Made by a program: the position numbers and the translations under genes | Part shown: one piece after another, positions 53,914-61,793 of the stretch | Position numbering within the stretch: position 1 is the first letter of the stretch | Layout: each line of letters opens with the position of its first letter | Source: Paenarthrobacter aurescens | Lineage (GTDB): Bacteria; Actinomycetota; Actinomycetes; Actinomycetales; Micrococcaceae | Length of the DNA: 64,000 nucleotides | Direction: 5' to 3' | Assembly (NCBI RefSeq): GCF_025421775.1 | Contig: NZ_JAOEFX010000004.1 | Location: 434,001 to 498,000, forward strand | Notes under the pieces: generated by a model | Told to the model about the DNA's origin: nothing | Databases searched by the model: none | The model's input: the letters and a program-made list of their open reading frames with translations, nothing else

Positions 53914-54729
53914 ATGACTCCCTCGGAATCCAACGACGCTCCAGAGAACAGCAACAGCAACGGAGACAGCAAGAGCACGTCAGTGCTCGTCAACGCCATC
54001 GCGGTCCTGCGAAGCTTCACTGCTGACGAACCCCTCTTGGGAGTCACCGAAATCGCGGGCCGTATCGGCCTGCACAAGAGCACCGTCTCCCGCATCCTGG
54101 CCACGCTGGAACAGGAGAACCTTGTAGAGCGCGACGTCGATTCGCGCAGGTTCCGTATGGGGCTGGGAATGATCGCCATGGCGGGGCCACTCCTGGCGGA
54201 ACTCGAAGAGCGCCGCGTCGCCTACCCTGTGCTGCGGGAACTCACCGAGCGCACGGGAGAGACCAGTGCGCTTATGGTGTGGAACGGCAACGAATCCATG
54301 TGTGTGGAACAGATCCCCAGCCGGCATCAGGTCAAGCATCTCGCTCCGTTGGGTGCCCGTTACAACGAGGCCCTGAGTTCATCGGTGCAGGTTTTCCTGG
54401 CGGCCGAGAACGAGGATCGGGTGAGGAACCTGCTGAGCAGCGGTGTCATTGACCTGCCCGGGCTGGACGAAGGCTCAATTGACGCCTACCTCCTGCGGCT
54501 GAAGGAGTCGATGGGGCGCGGCTGGTCTGTGAACTTTGGGGAAACGTCCATCGAAGAGGTGGGCGTGGCATCTCCCGTTTATGACCATAGGGGCGACATC
54601 GTGGCATCCGTCCTGATCCCGGCGCCGAAATTCCGCGTCTCGCAGGACACCCTGACAAGCCTCGGCGAAGCCTGCGCCGCAGCCGCAGCCAAGGTCACAA
54701 CGCGGCTGGGTGGGCGCGCCCCGCGCTAA
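53914..54729 (+). CDS. IclR family regulator of creatine genes
   Basis: 271 residues: helix-turn-helix (STSVLVNAIAVLRSFTADEPLLGVTEIAGRIGLHKSTVSRILATLEQENLVERD) and IclR effector domain (GETSALMVWNGNESMCVEQIPS, GRGWSVNFGETSIEEVGVASPVYDHRGDIVASVLIPAP). It lies 74 bp after creatinase and ends at a hairpin. Likely regulates creatine or sarcosine genes. An ATG-proximal -10 suggests an additional leaderless transcript. The asparagine/serine-rich first 25 residues precede the fold. Confidence 0.88.
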   Translation: MTPSESNDAPENSNSNGDSKSTSVLVNAIAVLRSFTADEPLLGVTEIAGRIGLHKSTVSRILATLEQENLVERDVDSRRFRMGLGMIAMAGPLLAELEERRVAYPVLRELTERTGETSALMVWNGNESMCVEQIPSRHQVKHLAPLGARYNEALSSSVQVFLAAENEDRVRNLLSSGVIDLPGLDEGSIDAYLLRLKESMGRGWSVNFGETSIEEVGVASPVYDHRGDIVASVLIPAPKFRVSQDTLTSLGEACAAAAAKVTTRLGGRAPR

Positions 54730-54834
54730 GTCGGGTACCCGCCGTCGAGCCCTCGAAACGGCTGCCGAGATGCCAATTAAGGACAGTCCCAAGCGCAATC
54801 ATTGTCATCAAGTGCCATCTCGGGGGAAACGAAG

Positions 54835-54870
54835 CGACGGCCGTCCCCGCGAAGGGGACAGCCGCCGTCG
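54835..54870. terminator. Terminator after the creatine arm
   Basis: CGACGGC (54835-54841) with GCCGTCG (54864-54870) and GTCCCC (54843-54848) with GGGGAC (54854-54859) form a bulged hairpin between convergent IclR and DUF4383 genes. Confidence 0.75.
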
Positions 54871-54896
54871 TTGATTCACAAGGCGTGCATGAAGGA

Positions 54897-55379
54897 CTAC
54901 ATGTTCCTTCGGGCCGTCCTTGGCTCGTCCATGGCATCCCTGCCCAGCCAGGCGCCCAAACCGATCATGGCAACGCCAAGGATCAGGTGCAGCCAGTTGT
55001 CAGCCGTGTTGAACGGGACGAAGTTGGCGCCCGTTTCCTGGTTGATGACCAGGCCGTAGATCCAAAGAACGATGTACACGGCGCCGCCGCCCAGGAGGAA
55101 CAGGCGGGCCATGCGTGCGTTCCTTGCCATGGCCAAGCCGGCCACGCCAAACAGCAGGTGAACGATGTTGTGGAGTATGGACACTTGGAAGACTCCAAGC
55201 AGCATGGCGCCGGATTCATGTCCCGCAAAGGTCATGGCGCCGAAATTGGTGGTGATTCCCGGGATAAAGCCCAGGACACCAACCAGCAGAAATACAATGC
55301 CAACGCCCATGGCGGTGTTGCGAAGTGTCAACCCCATCATGTGGTGGTGTTCGGCGGGGTGCGAAGCGGTGGTCATCAA
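54897..55379 (-). CDS. DUF4383 family membrane protein
   Basis: 160 residues, four membrane segments (GVGIVFLLVGVLGFIPGI, HNIVHLLFGVAGLAMA, LFLLGGGAVYIVLWIYGLVI, WLHLILGVAMIGLGAWLG) with the conserved histidines of HNIVHLLFG and NWLHLILG, and a histidine-rich N-terminus (HPAEHHHMMGLTLRN). Function unknown; members are common in actinobacteria and cyanobacteria. Short histidine motifs in two helices could bind metal or haem. Confidence 0.82.
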   Translation of the reverse strand: MMTTASHPAEHHHMMGLTLRNTAMGVGIVFLLVGVLGFIPGITTNFGAMTFAGHESGAMLLGVFQVSILHNIVHLLFGVAGLAMARNARMARLFLLGGGAVYIVLWIYGLVINQETGANFVPFNTADNWLHLILGVAMIGLGAWLGRDAMDEPRTARRNM

Positions 55380-55532
55380 GTCCTCCCTTTCACGCGGTTA
55401 ACCGGCTCTTCTCATGGAGAGCCGACCTGCGGCAAGGGGTGTGGCAAAACCTTGCCGACGCCGCCATAATACTCCTGAAATGCCTCCGATAGCAGGGGAT
55501 GTGCCCAGTTCAGCGGCGGTTAGCATGGGTTC

Positions 55533-56504
55533 ATGAGCCAAGTTCCAAACGGGCGGGTGCACACGATCTTCCATGACACCCGGGATGTGACGCCTTTCCG
55601 TGAAGGGTACGTCCGGACGCCGGTCCGCGGCCTCGCCGACGGCGTCAACGATGTGCTCTTCGGGGTCCTGAACGGCCGGGACCATGCGAAGTTGTCCTTG
55701 GTTGGCAATGTCCCGAGACTGAAGATGCTGTCACCCAAGACGGCCAAGGCGATGCACGACGCCGTCTTCACGTCCACGGAACCGGACCGGCTCCTGGCTT
55801 TTGGCCGCATGAATCCCGGGTGGGCGGGCTTGTGCCAAGTGATGGCGGGCTTGCTTGCGTACAAACACGGCAGTTTCTTGAGGGCTTCCGAGCTGTTGCA
55901 GCGCGGTCTAACAACAAGGATCGACGACGACGCCAGCCAGTTCTCGGCCATCTACCTTGGGCAGGTGGTCACCCGGGTTGAGGTTGCCGAACGTATTGAG
56001 GTTCCGGTTTTGTTCAGCGAGGAATCGGTGTTCCTGGCGCTGGCCCATTGCCTCCGGGAGATGGGGATGACCGAGTCGGCGTTGGAGGCTGTGGTGAGCC
56101 TGCCGCCGTCGTTGCCTTCTGCCTTGGCGCGCTGCACGGCGGCGTATTCGTTGGAACGGCACCGGGATGTTGTGCTCTGGACTGAGGGTTTGCTGAACAC
56201 GGACGACCTCTCGGCTGCCCTGCTGTTGATCCGGGCGGGGTCGCAGCGGGCAAGAGGCGACTTCGAGTCTGCCCAAGTTGCGTTGAAGGAGGTCCTCCGG
56301 CGTCGGAAGACCAACCTGGCGTTGAAGAACGATGCCTTGACTGACAGGGCGCTCCTCGCGCTGGATCAGGGGCGCCGGACCCTTACACCCAGATCCAAAC
56401 GGCCGGCTCTGCCCGCGGAGCTTGAGACTCTGGAAGTCATCCGAAAGGACGCTGAGATGCGCCGGCTGTGGGAGAACGACTTCCGGCAGCTGGGCGGCGA
56501 GTAA
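55533..56504 (+). CDS. Conserved-looking protein of unknown function
   Basis: 323 residues, soluble, no signal peptide. The first ~60 residues (FHDTRDVTPFREGYVRTPVRGLADGVNDVLFGVL) precede an all-helical region with TPR-like spacing: MAGLLAYKHGSFLRASELLQRGL, LALAHCLREMGMTESALEAVVSL, TAAYSLERHRDVVLWTEGLL, LLIRAGSQRARGDFESAQVALKEVLRRR. I do not recognise a named family. TAGCAT lies 6 nt before the ATG and there is no ribosome site, so it is probably leaderless. It may scaffold a complex; no neighbour helps. Confidence 0.8.
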   Translation: MSQVPNGRVHTIFHDTRDVTPFREGYVRTPVRGLADGVNDVLFGVLNGRDHAKLSLVGNVPRLKMLSPKTAKAMHDAVFTSTEPDRLLAFGRMNPGWAGLCQVMAGLLAYKHGSFLRASELLQRGLTTRIDDDASQFSAIYLGQVVTRVEVAERIEVPVLFSEESVFLALAHCLREMGMTESALEAVVSLPPSLPSALARCTAAYSLERHRDVVLWTEGLLNTDDLSAALLLIRAGSQRARGDFESAQVALKEVLRRRKTNLALKNDALTDRALLALDQGRRTLTPRSKRPALPAELETLEVIRKDAEMRRLWENDFRQLGGE

Positions 56505-56542
56505 AGAGGCCATTGTGCACTCCTCCTTGGAGGCGTATCGTT

Positions 56543-56582
56543 GTAATCAACCAAACCATTGATAAAGGATTTGGTTGATTAC
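56543..56582. promoter_or_regulatory. Operator of the ArsR-type regulator
   Basis: GTAATCAACCAAA (56543-56555) and TTTGGTTGATTAC (56570-56582) are perfect 13-bp inverted repeats with a 14-bp spacer, ending 8 bp before the gene. The 27-bp spacing between halves is usual for ArsR/SmtB dimers bound in pairs. Confidence 0.75.
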
Positions 56583-56590
56583 GAAGAGGT

Positions 56591-56950
56591 ATGTGGCGAA
56601 TGGAACAAGAGGCTCTGGGCTCTGACACTTTGGATAGGGCCTTCATGGCGTTGGCGGATCCGGTGAGGCGGGCAATCGTTGCCCGGCTTTCGCGGGGGGA
56701 TGCCACGGTCAACGAGCTCGCGGAACCATTCGCCATTACCAAACAGGCGGTTTCCAAACACATACAGGTCCTGGAGCATGCAGGGCTGGTGACCCGCTCC
56801 CGCGATGCCCAGCGGAGGCCTGTCCATCTAAATGCGGCGGCGCTTGAGCGTCTGACGGCCTGGATTGACCAGTACAGGTTGATCGCCGAATCCCGCTTCA
56901 GGCGGCTCGACACGCTGCTGGGTGCAGGTCCATCCGATCAGGAACCATAA
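56591..56950 (+). CDS. ArsR family transcriptional regulator
   Basis: 119 residues: ALADPVRRAIVARLSRGDATVNELAEPFAITKQAVSKHIQVLEHAGLVTRSRDAQRRPVHLNAAAL, the winged helix of the non-metal SdpR/YgaV-type ArsR proteins, without the CxC metal motif. The second ATG (M4) could also be the start. It is followed 28 bp later by an SRPBCC-domain protein, a very common pair in soil bacteria. Controls itself through the perfect repeat upstream, by inference. Confidence 0.9.
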   Translation: MWRMEQEALGSDTLDRAFMALADPVRRAIVARLSRGDATVNELAEPFAITKQAVSKHIQVLEHAGLVTRSRDAQRRPVHLNAAALERLTAWIDQYRLIAESRFRRLDTLLGAGPSDQEP

Positions 56951-56978
56951 AGCCAGCAAAGAAGAAAGAGGAACTGAA

Positions 56979-57446
56979 ATGAGCAATCCAACAACAATCA
57001 CTGCCGACGATGGCGTCCCGTTCGTTGATACAGTCCGCGAATTCGATGCCCCGGTCAGTGCAGTTTTCAAAGCCCACGTTGACCCGGACCTGTTGGCCAA
57101 ATGGCTGGGCCCGCGCAGCACTGTCACGAAGATTACCGAGTACAACGCCACCACCGGCGGCAGTTGGCGCTACGAAAGTGGCGACGACAACGGGATGTTT
57201 GGCTTCCGCGGCGTCTTCCACACCGTTGAATCCGATGCGTTGATCATCCAGACGGTGGAGTTCGACGGCGCCCCCAACCAGGTGGTCATCAGCACCACCA
57301 CCTTCGAGGAAATCGATGGCAGGACCCGGATGTCGGCCCACGAGGTCTACCCTTCCGTGGAAGCCCGCGACATGGCCCTTTCCACTGGCATGGACTACGG
57401 CGTGATCGAAGGATACGAGCGGCTGGACGAGTTGCTTGCCGCCTAG
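56979..57446 (+). CDS. SRPBCC (AHSA1-like) domain protein
   Basis: 155 residues from ATG 56979 (AAAGAGGAA upstream). FVDTVREFDAPVSAVFKAHVDPDLLAKWLGP opens the START-like fold; GGSWRYESGDDNGMFGFRGVFHTVE and FEEIDGRTRMSAHEVYPSVEARD follow, typical of AHSA1 domains. It has a hydrophobic ligand cavity by family, ligand unknown. Its stop overlaps the convergent LysE-type gene by 4 bp. Confidence 0.9.
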   Translation: MSNPTTITADDGVPFVDTVREFDAPVSAVFKAHVDPDLLAKWLGPRSTVTKITEYNATTGGSWRYESGDDNGMFGFRGVFHTVESDALIIQTVEFDGAPNQVVISTTTFEEIDGRTRMSAHEVYPSVEARDMALSTGMDYGVIEGYERLDELLAA

Positions 57447-58099
57447 GCGCCCACCGGCCGCAGGTGCTGCAGAAGTGGAAGGAGTTGCTCCGACAACAGC
57501 ACTGTCCCCAGCCCAATCATGATGATCCCGCTGACCAGCGTCACAACCCGCGCGGCACCCGGCCGGGAAGCCAGCAGCTTCCGGGAGGTCAAAGCCACGC
57601 CGGTGTAAACCAGTCCGGCAAGGATCACGAAGGTCAGGCCGAGCAAGCCCGACTGGACCGGAACGGGCAGTGCTGCCTCGGGGCTAACGAACTGCGGAAC
57701 CAAAGCGACGAAGAACAACAGGCCCTTGGGGTTGATACCGCTGGTTCCCATGCCTTGGAGGAACGTGCGGAGTTGGTTGCCGGACTGCACGACGCCGCCT
57801 TCCGCGCTGAAGCTCGCGCCTCGCCACGAGCGGATGGTGGCGACGCCGAGCCACAGCAAGTAGGCGGCGCCGGCAATGGTCAGCCATCCCAGCAGTCCGG
57901 GAACTCCAGCCAGAAGGGCCGCCAATCCTGCTGCCATCAGCAAAGTGTGGATGACGTAACCGCTGCAAAGGCCGGCGACGGCGGGTATGAAGCTGCGTTG
58001 ACGGAGGCCGGCGGAAATCGAGTACGCCCAGTCGACGCCGGGGGTGCATGCCAGGCTGACGGCGACAAGCATGAAGGCGAGGAACAATTGCGGATTCAC
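57443..58099 (-). CDS. LysE/RhtB family amino acid exporter
   Basis: 218 residues, six membrane segments, opening FLAFMLVAVSLACTPGVDWAYSISAGLRQRSFIPAVAGLCSGY, the RhtB/LysE signature (usual P-G-P-D reads T-P-G-V-D). Then GAAYLLWLGVATIRSW, FLQGMGTSGINPKGLLFFVALVPQFV. Divergent from an Lrp/AsnC gene, the standard pairing for amino acid export control. Substrate unknown. Confidence 0.88.
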   Translation of the reverse strand: MNPQLFLAFMLVAVSLACTPGVDWAYSISAGLRQRSFIPAVAGLCSGYVIHTLLMAAGLAALLAGVPGLLGWLTIAGAAYLLWLGVATIRSWRGASFSAEGGVVQSGNQLRTFLQGMGTSGINPKGLLFFVALVPQFVSPEAALPVPVQSGLLGLTFVILAGLVYTGVALTSRKLLASRPGAARVVTLVSGIIMIGLGTVLLSEQLLPLLQHLRPVGA

Positions 58100-58188
58100 G
58101 ATCTCTCCAGAGCTAGTTGGTAGGAAAACTCTAGGGAAAATTGCCCCATAAGTGTTCCCTGTTTTAGCTCTGACAGCCGTGATTTGGG

Positions 58189-58194
58189 TAAGAT
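58189..58194 (+). promoter_or_regulatory. -10 element for a leaderless Lrp transcript
   Basis: TAAGAT ends exactly 6 nt before GTG 58201, leaving no room for a ribosome site. Points to leaderless translation from GTG. Confidence 0.5.
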
Positions 58195-58200
58195 TATTGC

Positions 58201-58656
58201 GTGATAGATGGAATTGATAGAAGCATTTTGCGCCACCTCAAAGAGGATGGCCGGATGACGGCTACGGCGCTCGCTTCAAAGGTGGGTTTGACCGTAGCTC
58301 CCTGTCACCGGCGGCTCCGCGATCTGGAGTCCTCAGGAGTGATCCGTGGTTACCGGGCGGACATCGATCCTGCGGCGGTGGGGTTGGGTTTCGAAGCGAT
58401 TGTTTTTGTCACTCTCCGGCAGGTTGAGCGCACCATCATGGCGGAGTTTGAGGAGCGTGTAACAGCGAGTCCCAACATCGTGGAAGCCCAGCGTCTCTTC
58501 GGCTCCCCGGATTACCTGTTGAAGGTCATTGCCGCGGACCTGCCTGCATATCAGCGCTTCTACGACGACGAACTCGCGGCTCTTCCCGCGGTGGAACGCC
58601 TGACGTCAACCTTGGTGATGAAGAACCTGAAAACCAACATCGGGCCGCCTGTTTAG
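58201..58656 (+). CDS. Lrp/AsnC family regulator
   Basis: 151 residues: DGIDRSILRHLKEDGRMTATALASKVGLTVAPCHRRLRDLESSGVIRGYRADIDPAAVG helix-turn-helix and hinge, then the RAM/ACT-like domain (VFVTLRQVERTIMAEFEERVTASPNIVEAQRLFGSPDYLLKVIAADL). GTG start. It probably activates or represses the divergent LysE-type exporter in response to an amino acid. Confidence 0.92.
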   Translation: MIDGIDRSILRHLKEDGRMTATALASKVGLTVAPCHRRLRDLESSGVIRGYRADIDPAAVGLGFEAIVFVTLRQVERTIMAEFEERVTASPNIVEAQRLFGSPDYLLKVIAADLPAYQRFYDDELAALPAVERLTSTLVMKNLKTNIGPPV

Positions 58657-58704
58657 GCTGCCGGTGGGGTGAGGTTCGCGCCCGCGTGAAGAGAGCCGGC
58701 CCGG

Positions 58705-59364
58705 TCAGCTCGCGGGGCTCACATGGACGATGATGACCTGGGAGTCCTTGGAACCGTCGAAGCGGAGATCGTAGTTCACTTCCAACCCGGTGCTGGTCCC
58801 GGACGTCAACGAATAGTCGCTTTTGGAACCAGGATCCTGGCTGGTGGATGCAATCCAGCGTTCAGCGTCGTCGGCGCCTATGCCGTACTTGTCCACACCG
58901 TCGCGGATCAGCGTTGTGAAGCCTTCCAGCGAGTCCGCGGTGAGGAAGTAGGTGACTTCGGTGAAGTCAGGCCTGGTGTCGGTGGTCTTGAAGCGGATGC
59001 GGTCTGTTTGGGAGTTGATCTCGCCGCTGGGGCCCACGATGGTGAGGTTGATCTTGCCCGAGTCCTGCGTGTTGATCTCCGGACCATAACTGTCCTCGGA
59101 AACACGCACTGCAGATTTCTGCAGGGAACCGCTGCTCATGTCCAACCGGGCTTGCTTGTCCGTCCTGATCCGGTCTACGCCTGCGGCGTCCAACGTGGAG
59201 AATTCCGAGGTAATCACTGTGCTCCCTTGGGAAGATGAGGACGTTTCTGACGACTGGGACTGAGGAACGGGCGGGGGCACCTGACATGCGGTGGTGGCCA
59301 GGAGTCCAAGACTGACAAGTGCCAGGACTGCCGGCCGAAGAAGCCCGCGGTTGGAGCGGCTCAT
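58705..59364 (-). CDS. Lipoprotein coupled to the WXG100-like protein
   Basis: 219 residues with signal peptide and lipobox (LALVSLGLLATTAC, Cys at about 27), followed by a Ser/Gln-rich linker and a beta-rich domain (KINLTIVGPSGEINSQTDRIRFKTTD, FTEVTYFLTADSLEGFTTLIRDG, GLEVNYDLRFDGSKDSQVIIVHV). No family recognised. Its ATG overlaps the stop of the WXG100-like gene by 4 bp, so the two products are made together. It could be an immunity or accessory protein; that is speculation. Confidence 0.82.
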   Translation of the reverse strand: MSRSNRGLLRPAVLALVSLGLLATTACQVPPPVPQSQSSETSSSSQGSTVITSEFSTLDAAGVDRIRTDKQARLDMSSGSLQKSAVRVSEDSYGPEINTQDSGKINLTIVGPSGEINSQTDRIRFKTTDTRPDFTEVTYFLTADSLEGFTTLIRDGVDKYGIGADDAERWIASTSQDPGSKSDYSLTSGTSTGLEVNYDLRFDGSKDSQVIIVHVSPAS

Positions 59365-60842
59365 TGGTGGACCTCCGCGTCGAAGCCGTCGAGGAACCGG
59401 TCCATGATGCCTGGAATGTTGTTGGTAGGCCGGTACTGCTCCACGCGGTCGTTGAAGTCCGAACCGACGATGTCCCGGGCCTGCTGCGGATCGTTGGCCA
59501 ACAGGTCCTGGTAGGCCGGGAGAGTGTCTTGCTGGATGAGGGCCCACCGTTGGTCGGCATCGGCGATGTTGCCGTCCGGGAACCCAGTGGTGAAATCCGT
59601 GCGGAACTGCGTCGGGTTGTCCCAATTGGTGAAGGGGAGGTTCTCCGGTCCAGGGCTTTCTACGCTGAACTCGTACGGGAAGACTTCAGGGTAGCTTTTG
59701 GCGCCTGGAATGGACGGCTCGCCGGCCAAGGTCACCATGTACGTCACGGCTTCGCCGCCGGGGTGGTTGCGCATATCTGTGTAGTCATCCGCGATGATCT
59801 CGTTCTGCTCGCGGTACAGCAGGGCCGTGTTGCCCTCCCTGACCTGTTCGGGGTCTCCCGAATCGATCTGCGCCCAAGCCTCAGCCGTGCCGGGGTCGAT
59901 GGCGCCAGAGTCCCGGAGCCGGTTGATCTCGTCAATGCCGCCGTTCATGTAGGCCTGGTGCTGGCGGGCTTGGTCCAGGAAGATCTCTTTGTTCATGTCC
60001 AGCATGGACGTCTCGTAGAACTCGATCTCGGCATCGGTCATGCCGGCGAGCTGCTCGATCTGATCCAGCACGGGGATCGGGATGTCAGAGGCAGGGTTAT
60101 CGGCGATTTGCTGGGCCAAGTCGCGGAGCATGGCCATGTCCTTGAACCCGCCGGCGAAGGAGGGTCCGATCATATTGGCCATGCCGGCCCATTGGAGGTC
60201 CGGGTTGGACAGGAAAGCCTGCCCGTAGAAGTCATAGACCTTCTTGATGGTTTCCCAGTTGTACTCGGTGCCTTTGCTGGTGTCCCAGGTGGAAGGATCG
60301 ATGCCCATCTCCCGCATGGCCTGCTGGTTCCAGTAATCACTGAGGAATTGGGAGTATTCCGGTGACTTCTTTGCGATAAGCCCCGAATCGGCGGCCGCAT
60401 CCATGGCGGCCTTGGCTTCCTCGGGATGTTCGAGCGCCCACTTCTTGAATTCGTCGCTGCGAAGGTACTCGGCCCGTTCCTCAGGCGTCATGCCGTTCAG
60501 AAGATCCGTTAGCTCCTGTCCGTTCCCGCCGGACGGGCCGGGTCCGCCGGACCCGGTGCCACCCGGCCCGCCGCCAGTGCTGGCGGTGTCCTGTTCCTGC
60601 GCATTCTTCAGTAGGCTCTGCGACGCGCTCTTGATGCCGGACGCCGCGCTCTGGAGGGCCCGCAGATGCGAGCTGTTCCAGTCATGACGGAAGCGGTCGC
60701 CGTCGTTCCCTCGCCATGGACTGTTGGTGATGGACCCGGATAACTGTTGTCCCAAATCACTGAGTCGGTCTGCGCTGCGGGCCAGTTCCTTGGCCAGCTG
60801 CCGCAGCTGTGCGACGTCTGCGCCGTAGAAATTGCCCGCCAC
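59361..60842 (-). CDS. Large protein with WXG100-like N-terminus
   Basis: 493 residues from GTG 60842 (GGGGG 4 nt upstream; another GTG at 60905 is less supported). The first ~95 residues are a helical hairpin with a W-x-G turn (AQLRQLAKELARSADRLSDLGQQL, SPWRGNDGDRFRHDW, SGIKSASQSLLKNAQEQ), as in proteins exported by type VII secretion. A Gly/Pro/Ser linker (STGGGPGGTGSGGPGPSGG) leads to a ~370-residue mostly helical region starting ELTDLLNGMTPEERAEYL that I do not recognise; it has no obvious toxin motif. Coupled to the lipoprotein gene. Confidence 0.8.
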   Translation of the reverse strand: MAGNFYGADVAQLRQLAKELARSADRLSDLGQQLSGSITNSPWRGNDGDRFRHDWNSSHLRALQSAASGIKSASQSLLKNAQEQDTASTGGGPGGTGSGGPGPSGGNGQELTDLLNGMTPEERAEYLRSDEFKKWALEHPEEAKAAMDAAADSGLIAKKSPEYSQFLSDYWNQQAMREMGIDPSTWDTSKGTEYNWETIKKVYDFYGQAFLSNPDLQWAGMANMIGPSFAGGFKDMAMLRDLAQQIADNPASDIPIPVLDQIEQLAGMTDAEIEFYETSMLDMNKEIFLDQARQHQAYMNGGIDEINRLRDSGAIDPGTAEAWAQIDSGDPEQVREGNTALLYREQNEIIADDYTDMRNHPGGEAVTYMVTLAGEPSIPGAKSYPEVFPYEFSVESPGPENLPFTNWDNPTQFRTDFTTGFPDGNIADADQRWALIQQDTLPAYQDLLANDPQQARDIVGSDFNDRVEQYRPTNNIPGIMDRFLDGFDAEVHQ

Positions 60843-60902
60843 CGTGCCCCCAAAATGTCTGCCGTTGATCTGACCCCATCCTAAGCTGGGGCACGCAAGC
60901 GG

Positions 60903-60949
60903 CACATGGGCACAACTGCCCTATGTGGATATAACTGCCCTATGTGAAT
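60903..60949 (-). promoter_or_regulatory. Direct repeats upstream of the WXG100-like gene
   Basis: AACTGCCCTATGTG occurs at 60914-60927 and 60933-60946, period 19. CACATGGGCA at 60904-60913 is an inverted relative of TGCCCTATGTG. This looks like a multi-site operator in the short gap before the gene. Confidence 0.5.
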
Positions 60950-60951
60950 AA

Positions 60952-61419
60952 CTACTCCGCCAGCAGCCCCGTTGTCCGGTAGGGAATCACTTCCCGGAGG
61001 AACATGCTGGTGGACGTGCGCACAATTCCGGGACACAAGCGAATTTCCTCGGACACGCGGTAGAGGTCGTCCGGGCTCTTGGCCACCACTCTGATGATGA
61101 GGTCGGTGTCACCTGCGGGTGCATGGCATTCGAGGACTTCGGGGATGTTCCGGAGGGCGGCGATGGCTTCGTTCAGATGGCTTTGGTCGAGTTCGGCGCT
61201 GACCGCCGCGGCAACACCGCGTCCCAGTGCGGACGGCAGGACGCGGCTGCTGTTCGGGCGCAGGGCTCCGGCCGCCGCCATGCGCTCCAGACGGGACTGC
61301 ACGGTCCCGCGCGCGAGGTGGAGCTTCTGCGCCAACACCATGATGGGCACCCGGGGATCTTCATCAAGAGCGGCGAGGATCCGGCGGTCCGTGGCGTCGA
61401 GTTCCTGCAAAGTGACCAC
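60952..61419 (-). CDS. Lrp/AsnC family regulator
   Basis: 155 residues, GTG start with AGGAA upstream. LDATDRRILAALDEDPRVPIMVLAQKLHLARGTVQSRLERMAAAG is the helix-turn-helix; VVAKSPDDLYRVSEEIRLCPGIVRTSTSMFLREVIPYR is the RAM domain. No amino-acid gene adjoins. A dyad TGGTC-AGATC-GACCA at 61446-61460 just upstream may be its own operator. Confidence 0.9.
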   Translation of the reverse strand: MVTLQELDATDRRILAALDEDPRVPIMVLAQKLHLARGTVQSRLERMAAAGALRPNSSRVLPSALGRGVAAAVSAELDQSHLNEAIAALRNIPEVLECHAPAGDTDLIIRVVAKSPDDLYRVSEEIRLCPGIVRTSTSMFLREVIPYRTTGLLAE

Positions 61420-61673
61420 TTCCTGTCCAAGTTTTCAGAGCATACTGGTCAGATCGACCATTCTTTTTACTGTCCGTTGCACCAACTGTATGTCTCCTGC
61501 TCAAATGGTGACAACGAAGCAGGACGAGGCTACCGCCGGATCCCGCAGGCACCAGGAACCCGGAACACCACCCGGAGCCCTGCACAGGTTTCCCGCAAGG
61601 AAGCAGCCGCTGATTGACTCTTGTTCACAGCATTGTCATTCTGCACTCGCCCGTTTCGTGCGGGCAGCACAGT

Positions 61674-61719
61674 AAGAGCCCCTGAGCCACCGGATCGTTG
61701 CGGTAGCTGAGGGGCTCTT
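61674..61719. terminator. Strong hairpin upstream of gluQ
   Basis: AAGAGCCCCT (61674-61683) pairs with AGGGGCTCTT (61710-61719) and the stem continues through AGC-ACCG / CGGT-GCT with mismatches. A T-poor but stable terminator; no obvious gene ends just before it on the plus strand. Confidence 0.75.
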
Positions 61720-61781
61720 GTGTTGCCCCGACATGAGGCGCACCACGCCGGCCCGGAGTTCAGTCCCCGAAAAGACCCGCA

Positions 61782-61787
61782 TAGGCT
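61782..61787 (+). promoter_or_regulatory. -10 element for a leaderless gluQ transcript
   Basis: TAGGCT lies 6 nt before ATG 61794. No ribosome site is present. Confidence 0.5.
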
Positions 61788-61793
61788 TGAATC

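Larger units (their letters stand above)
61420..61793. other. Gap with Lrp operator, possible short transcript and terminator
   Basis: TGGTC-AGATC-GACCA (61446-61460) probably controls the Lrp gene. A plus-strand frame of 56 codons (61505-61675) ends at a strong hairpin, but it lacks a ribosome site and its composition is unconvincing, so I do not call it a gene. A short RNA from this gap remains possible. Confidence 0.4.
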
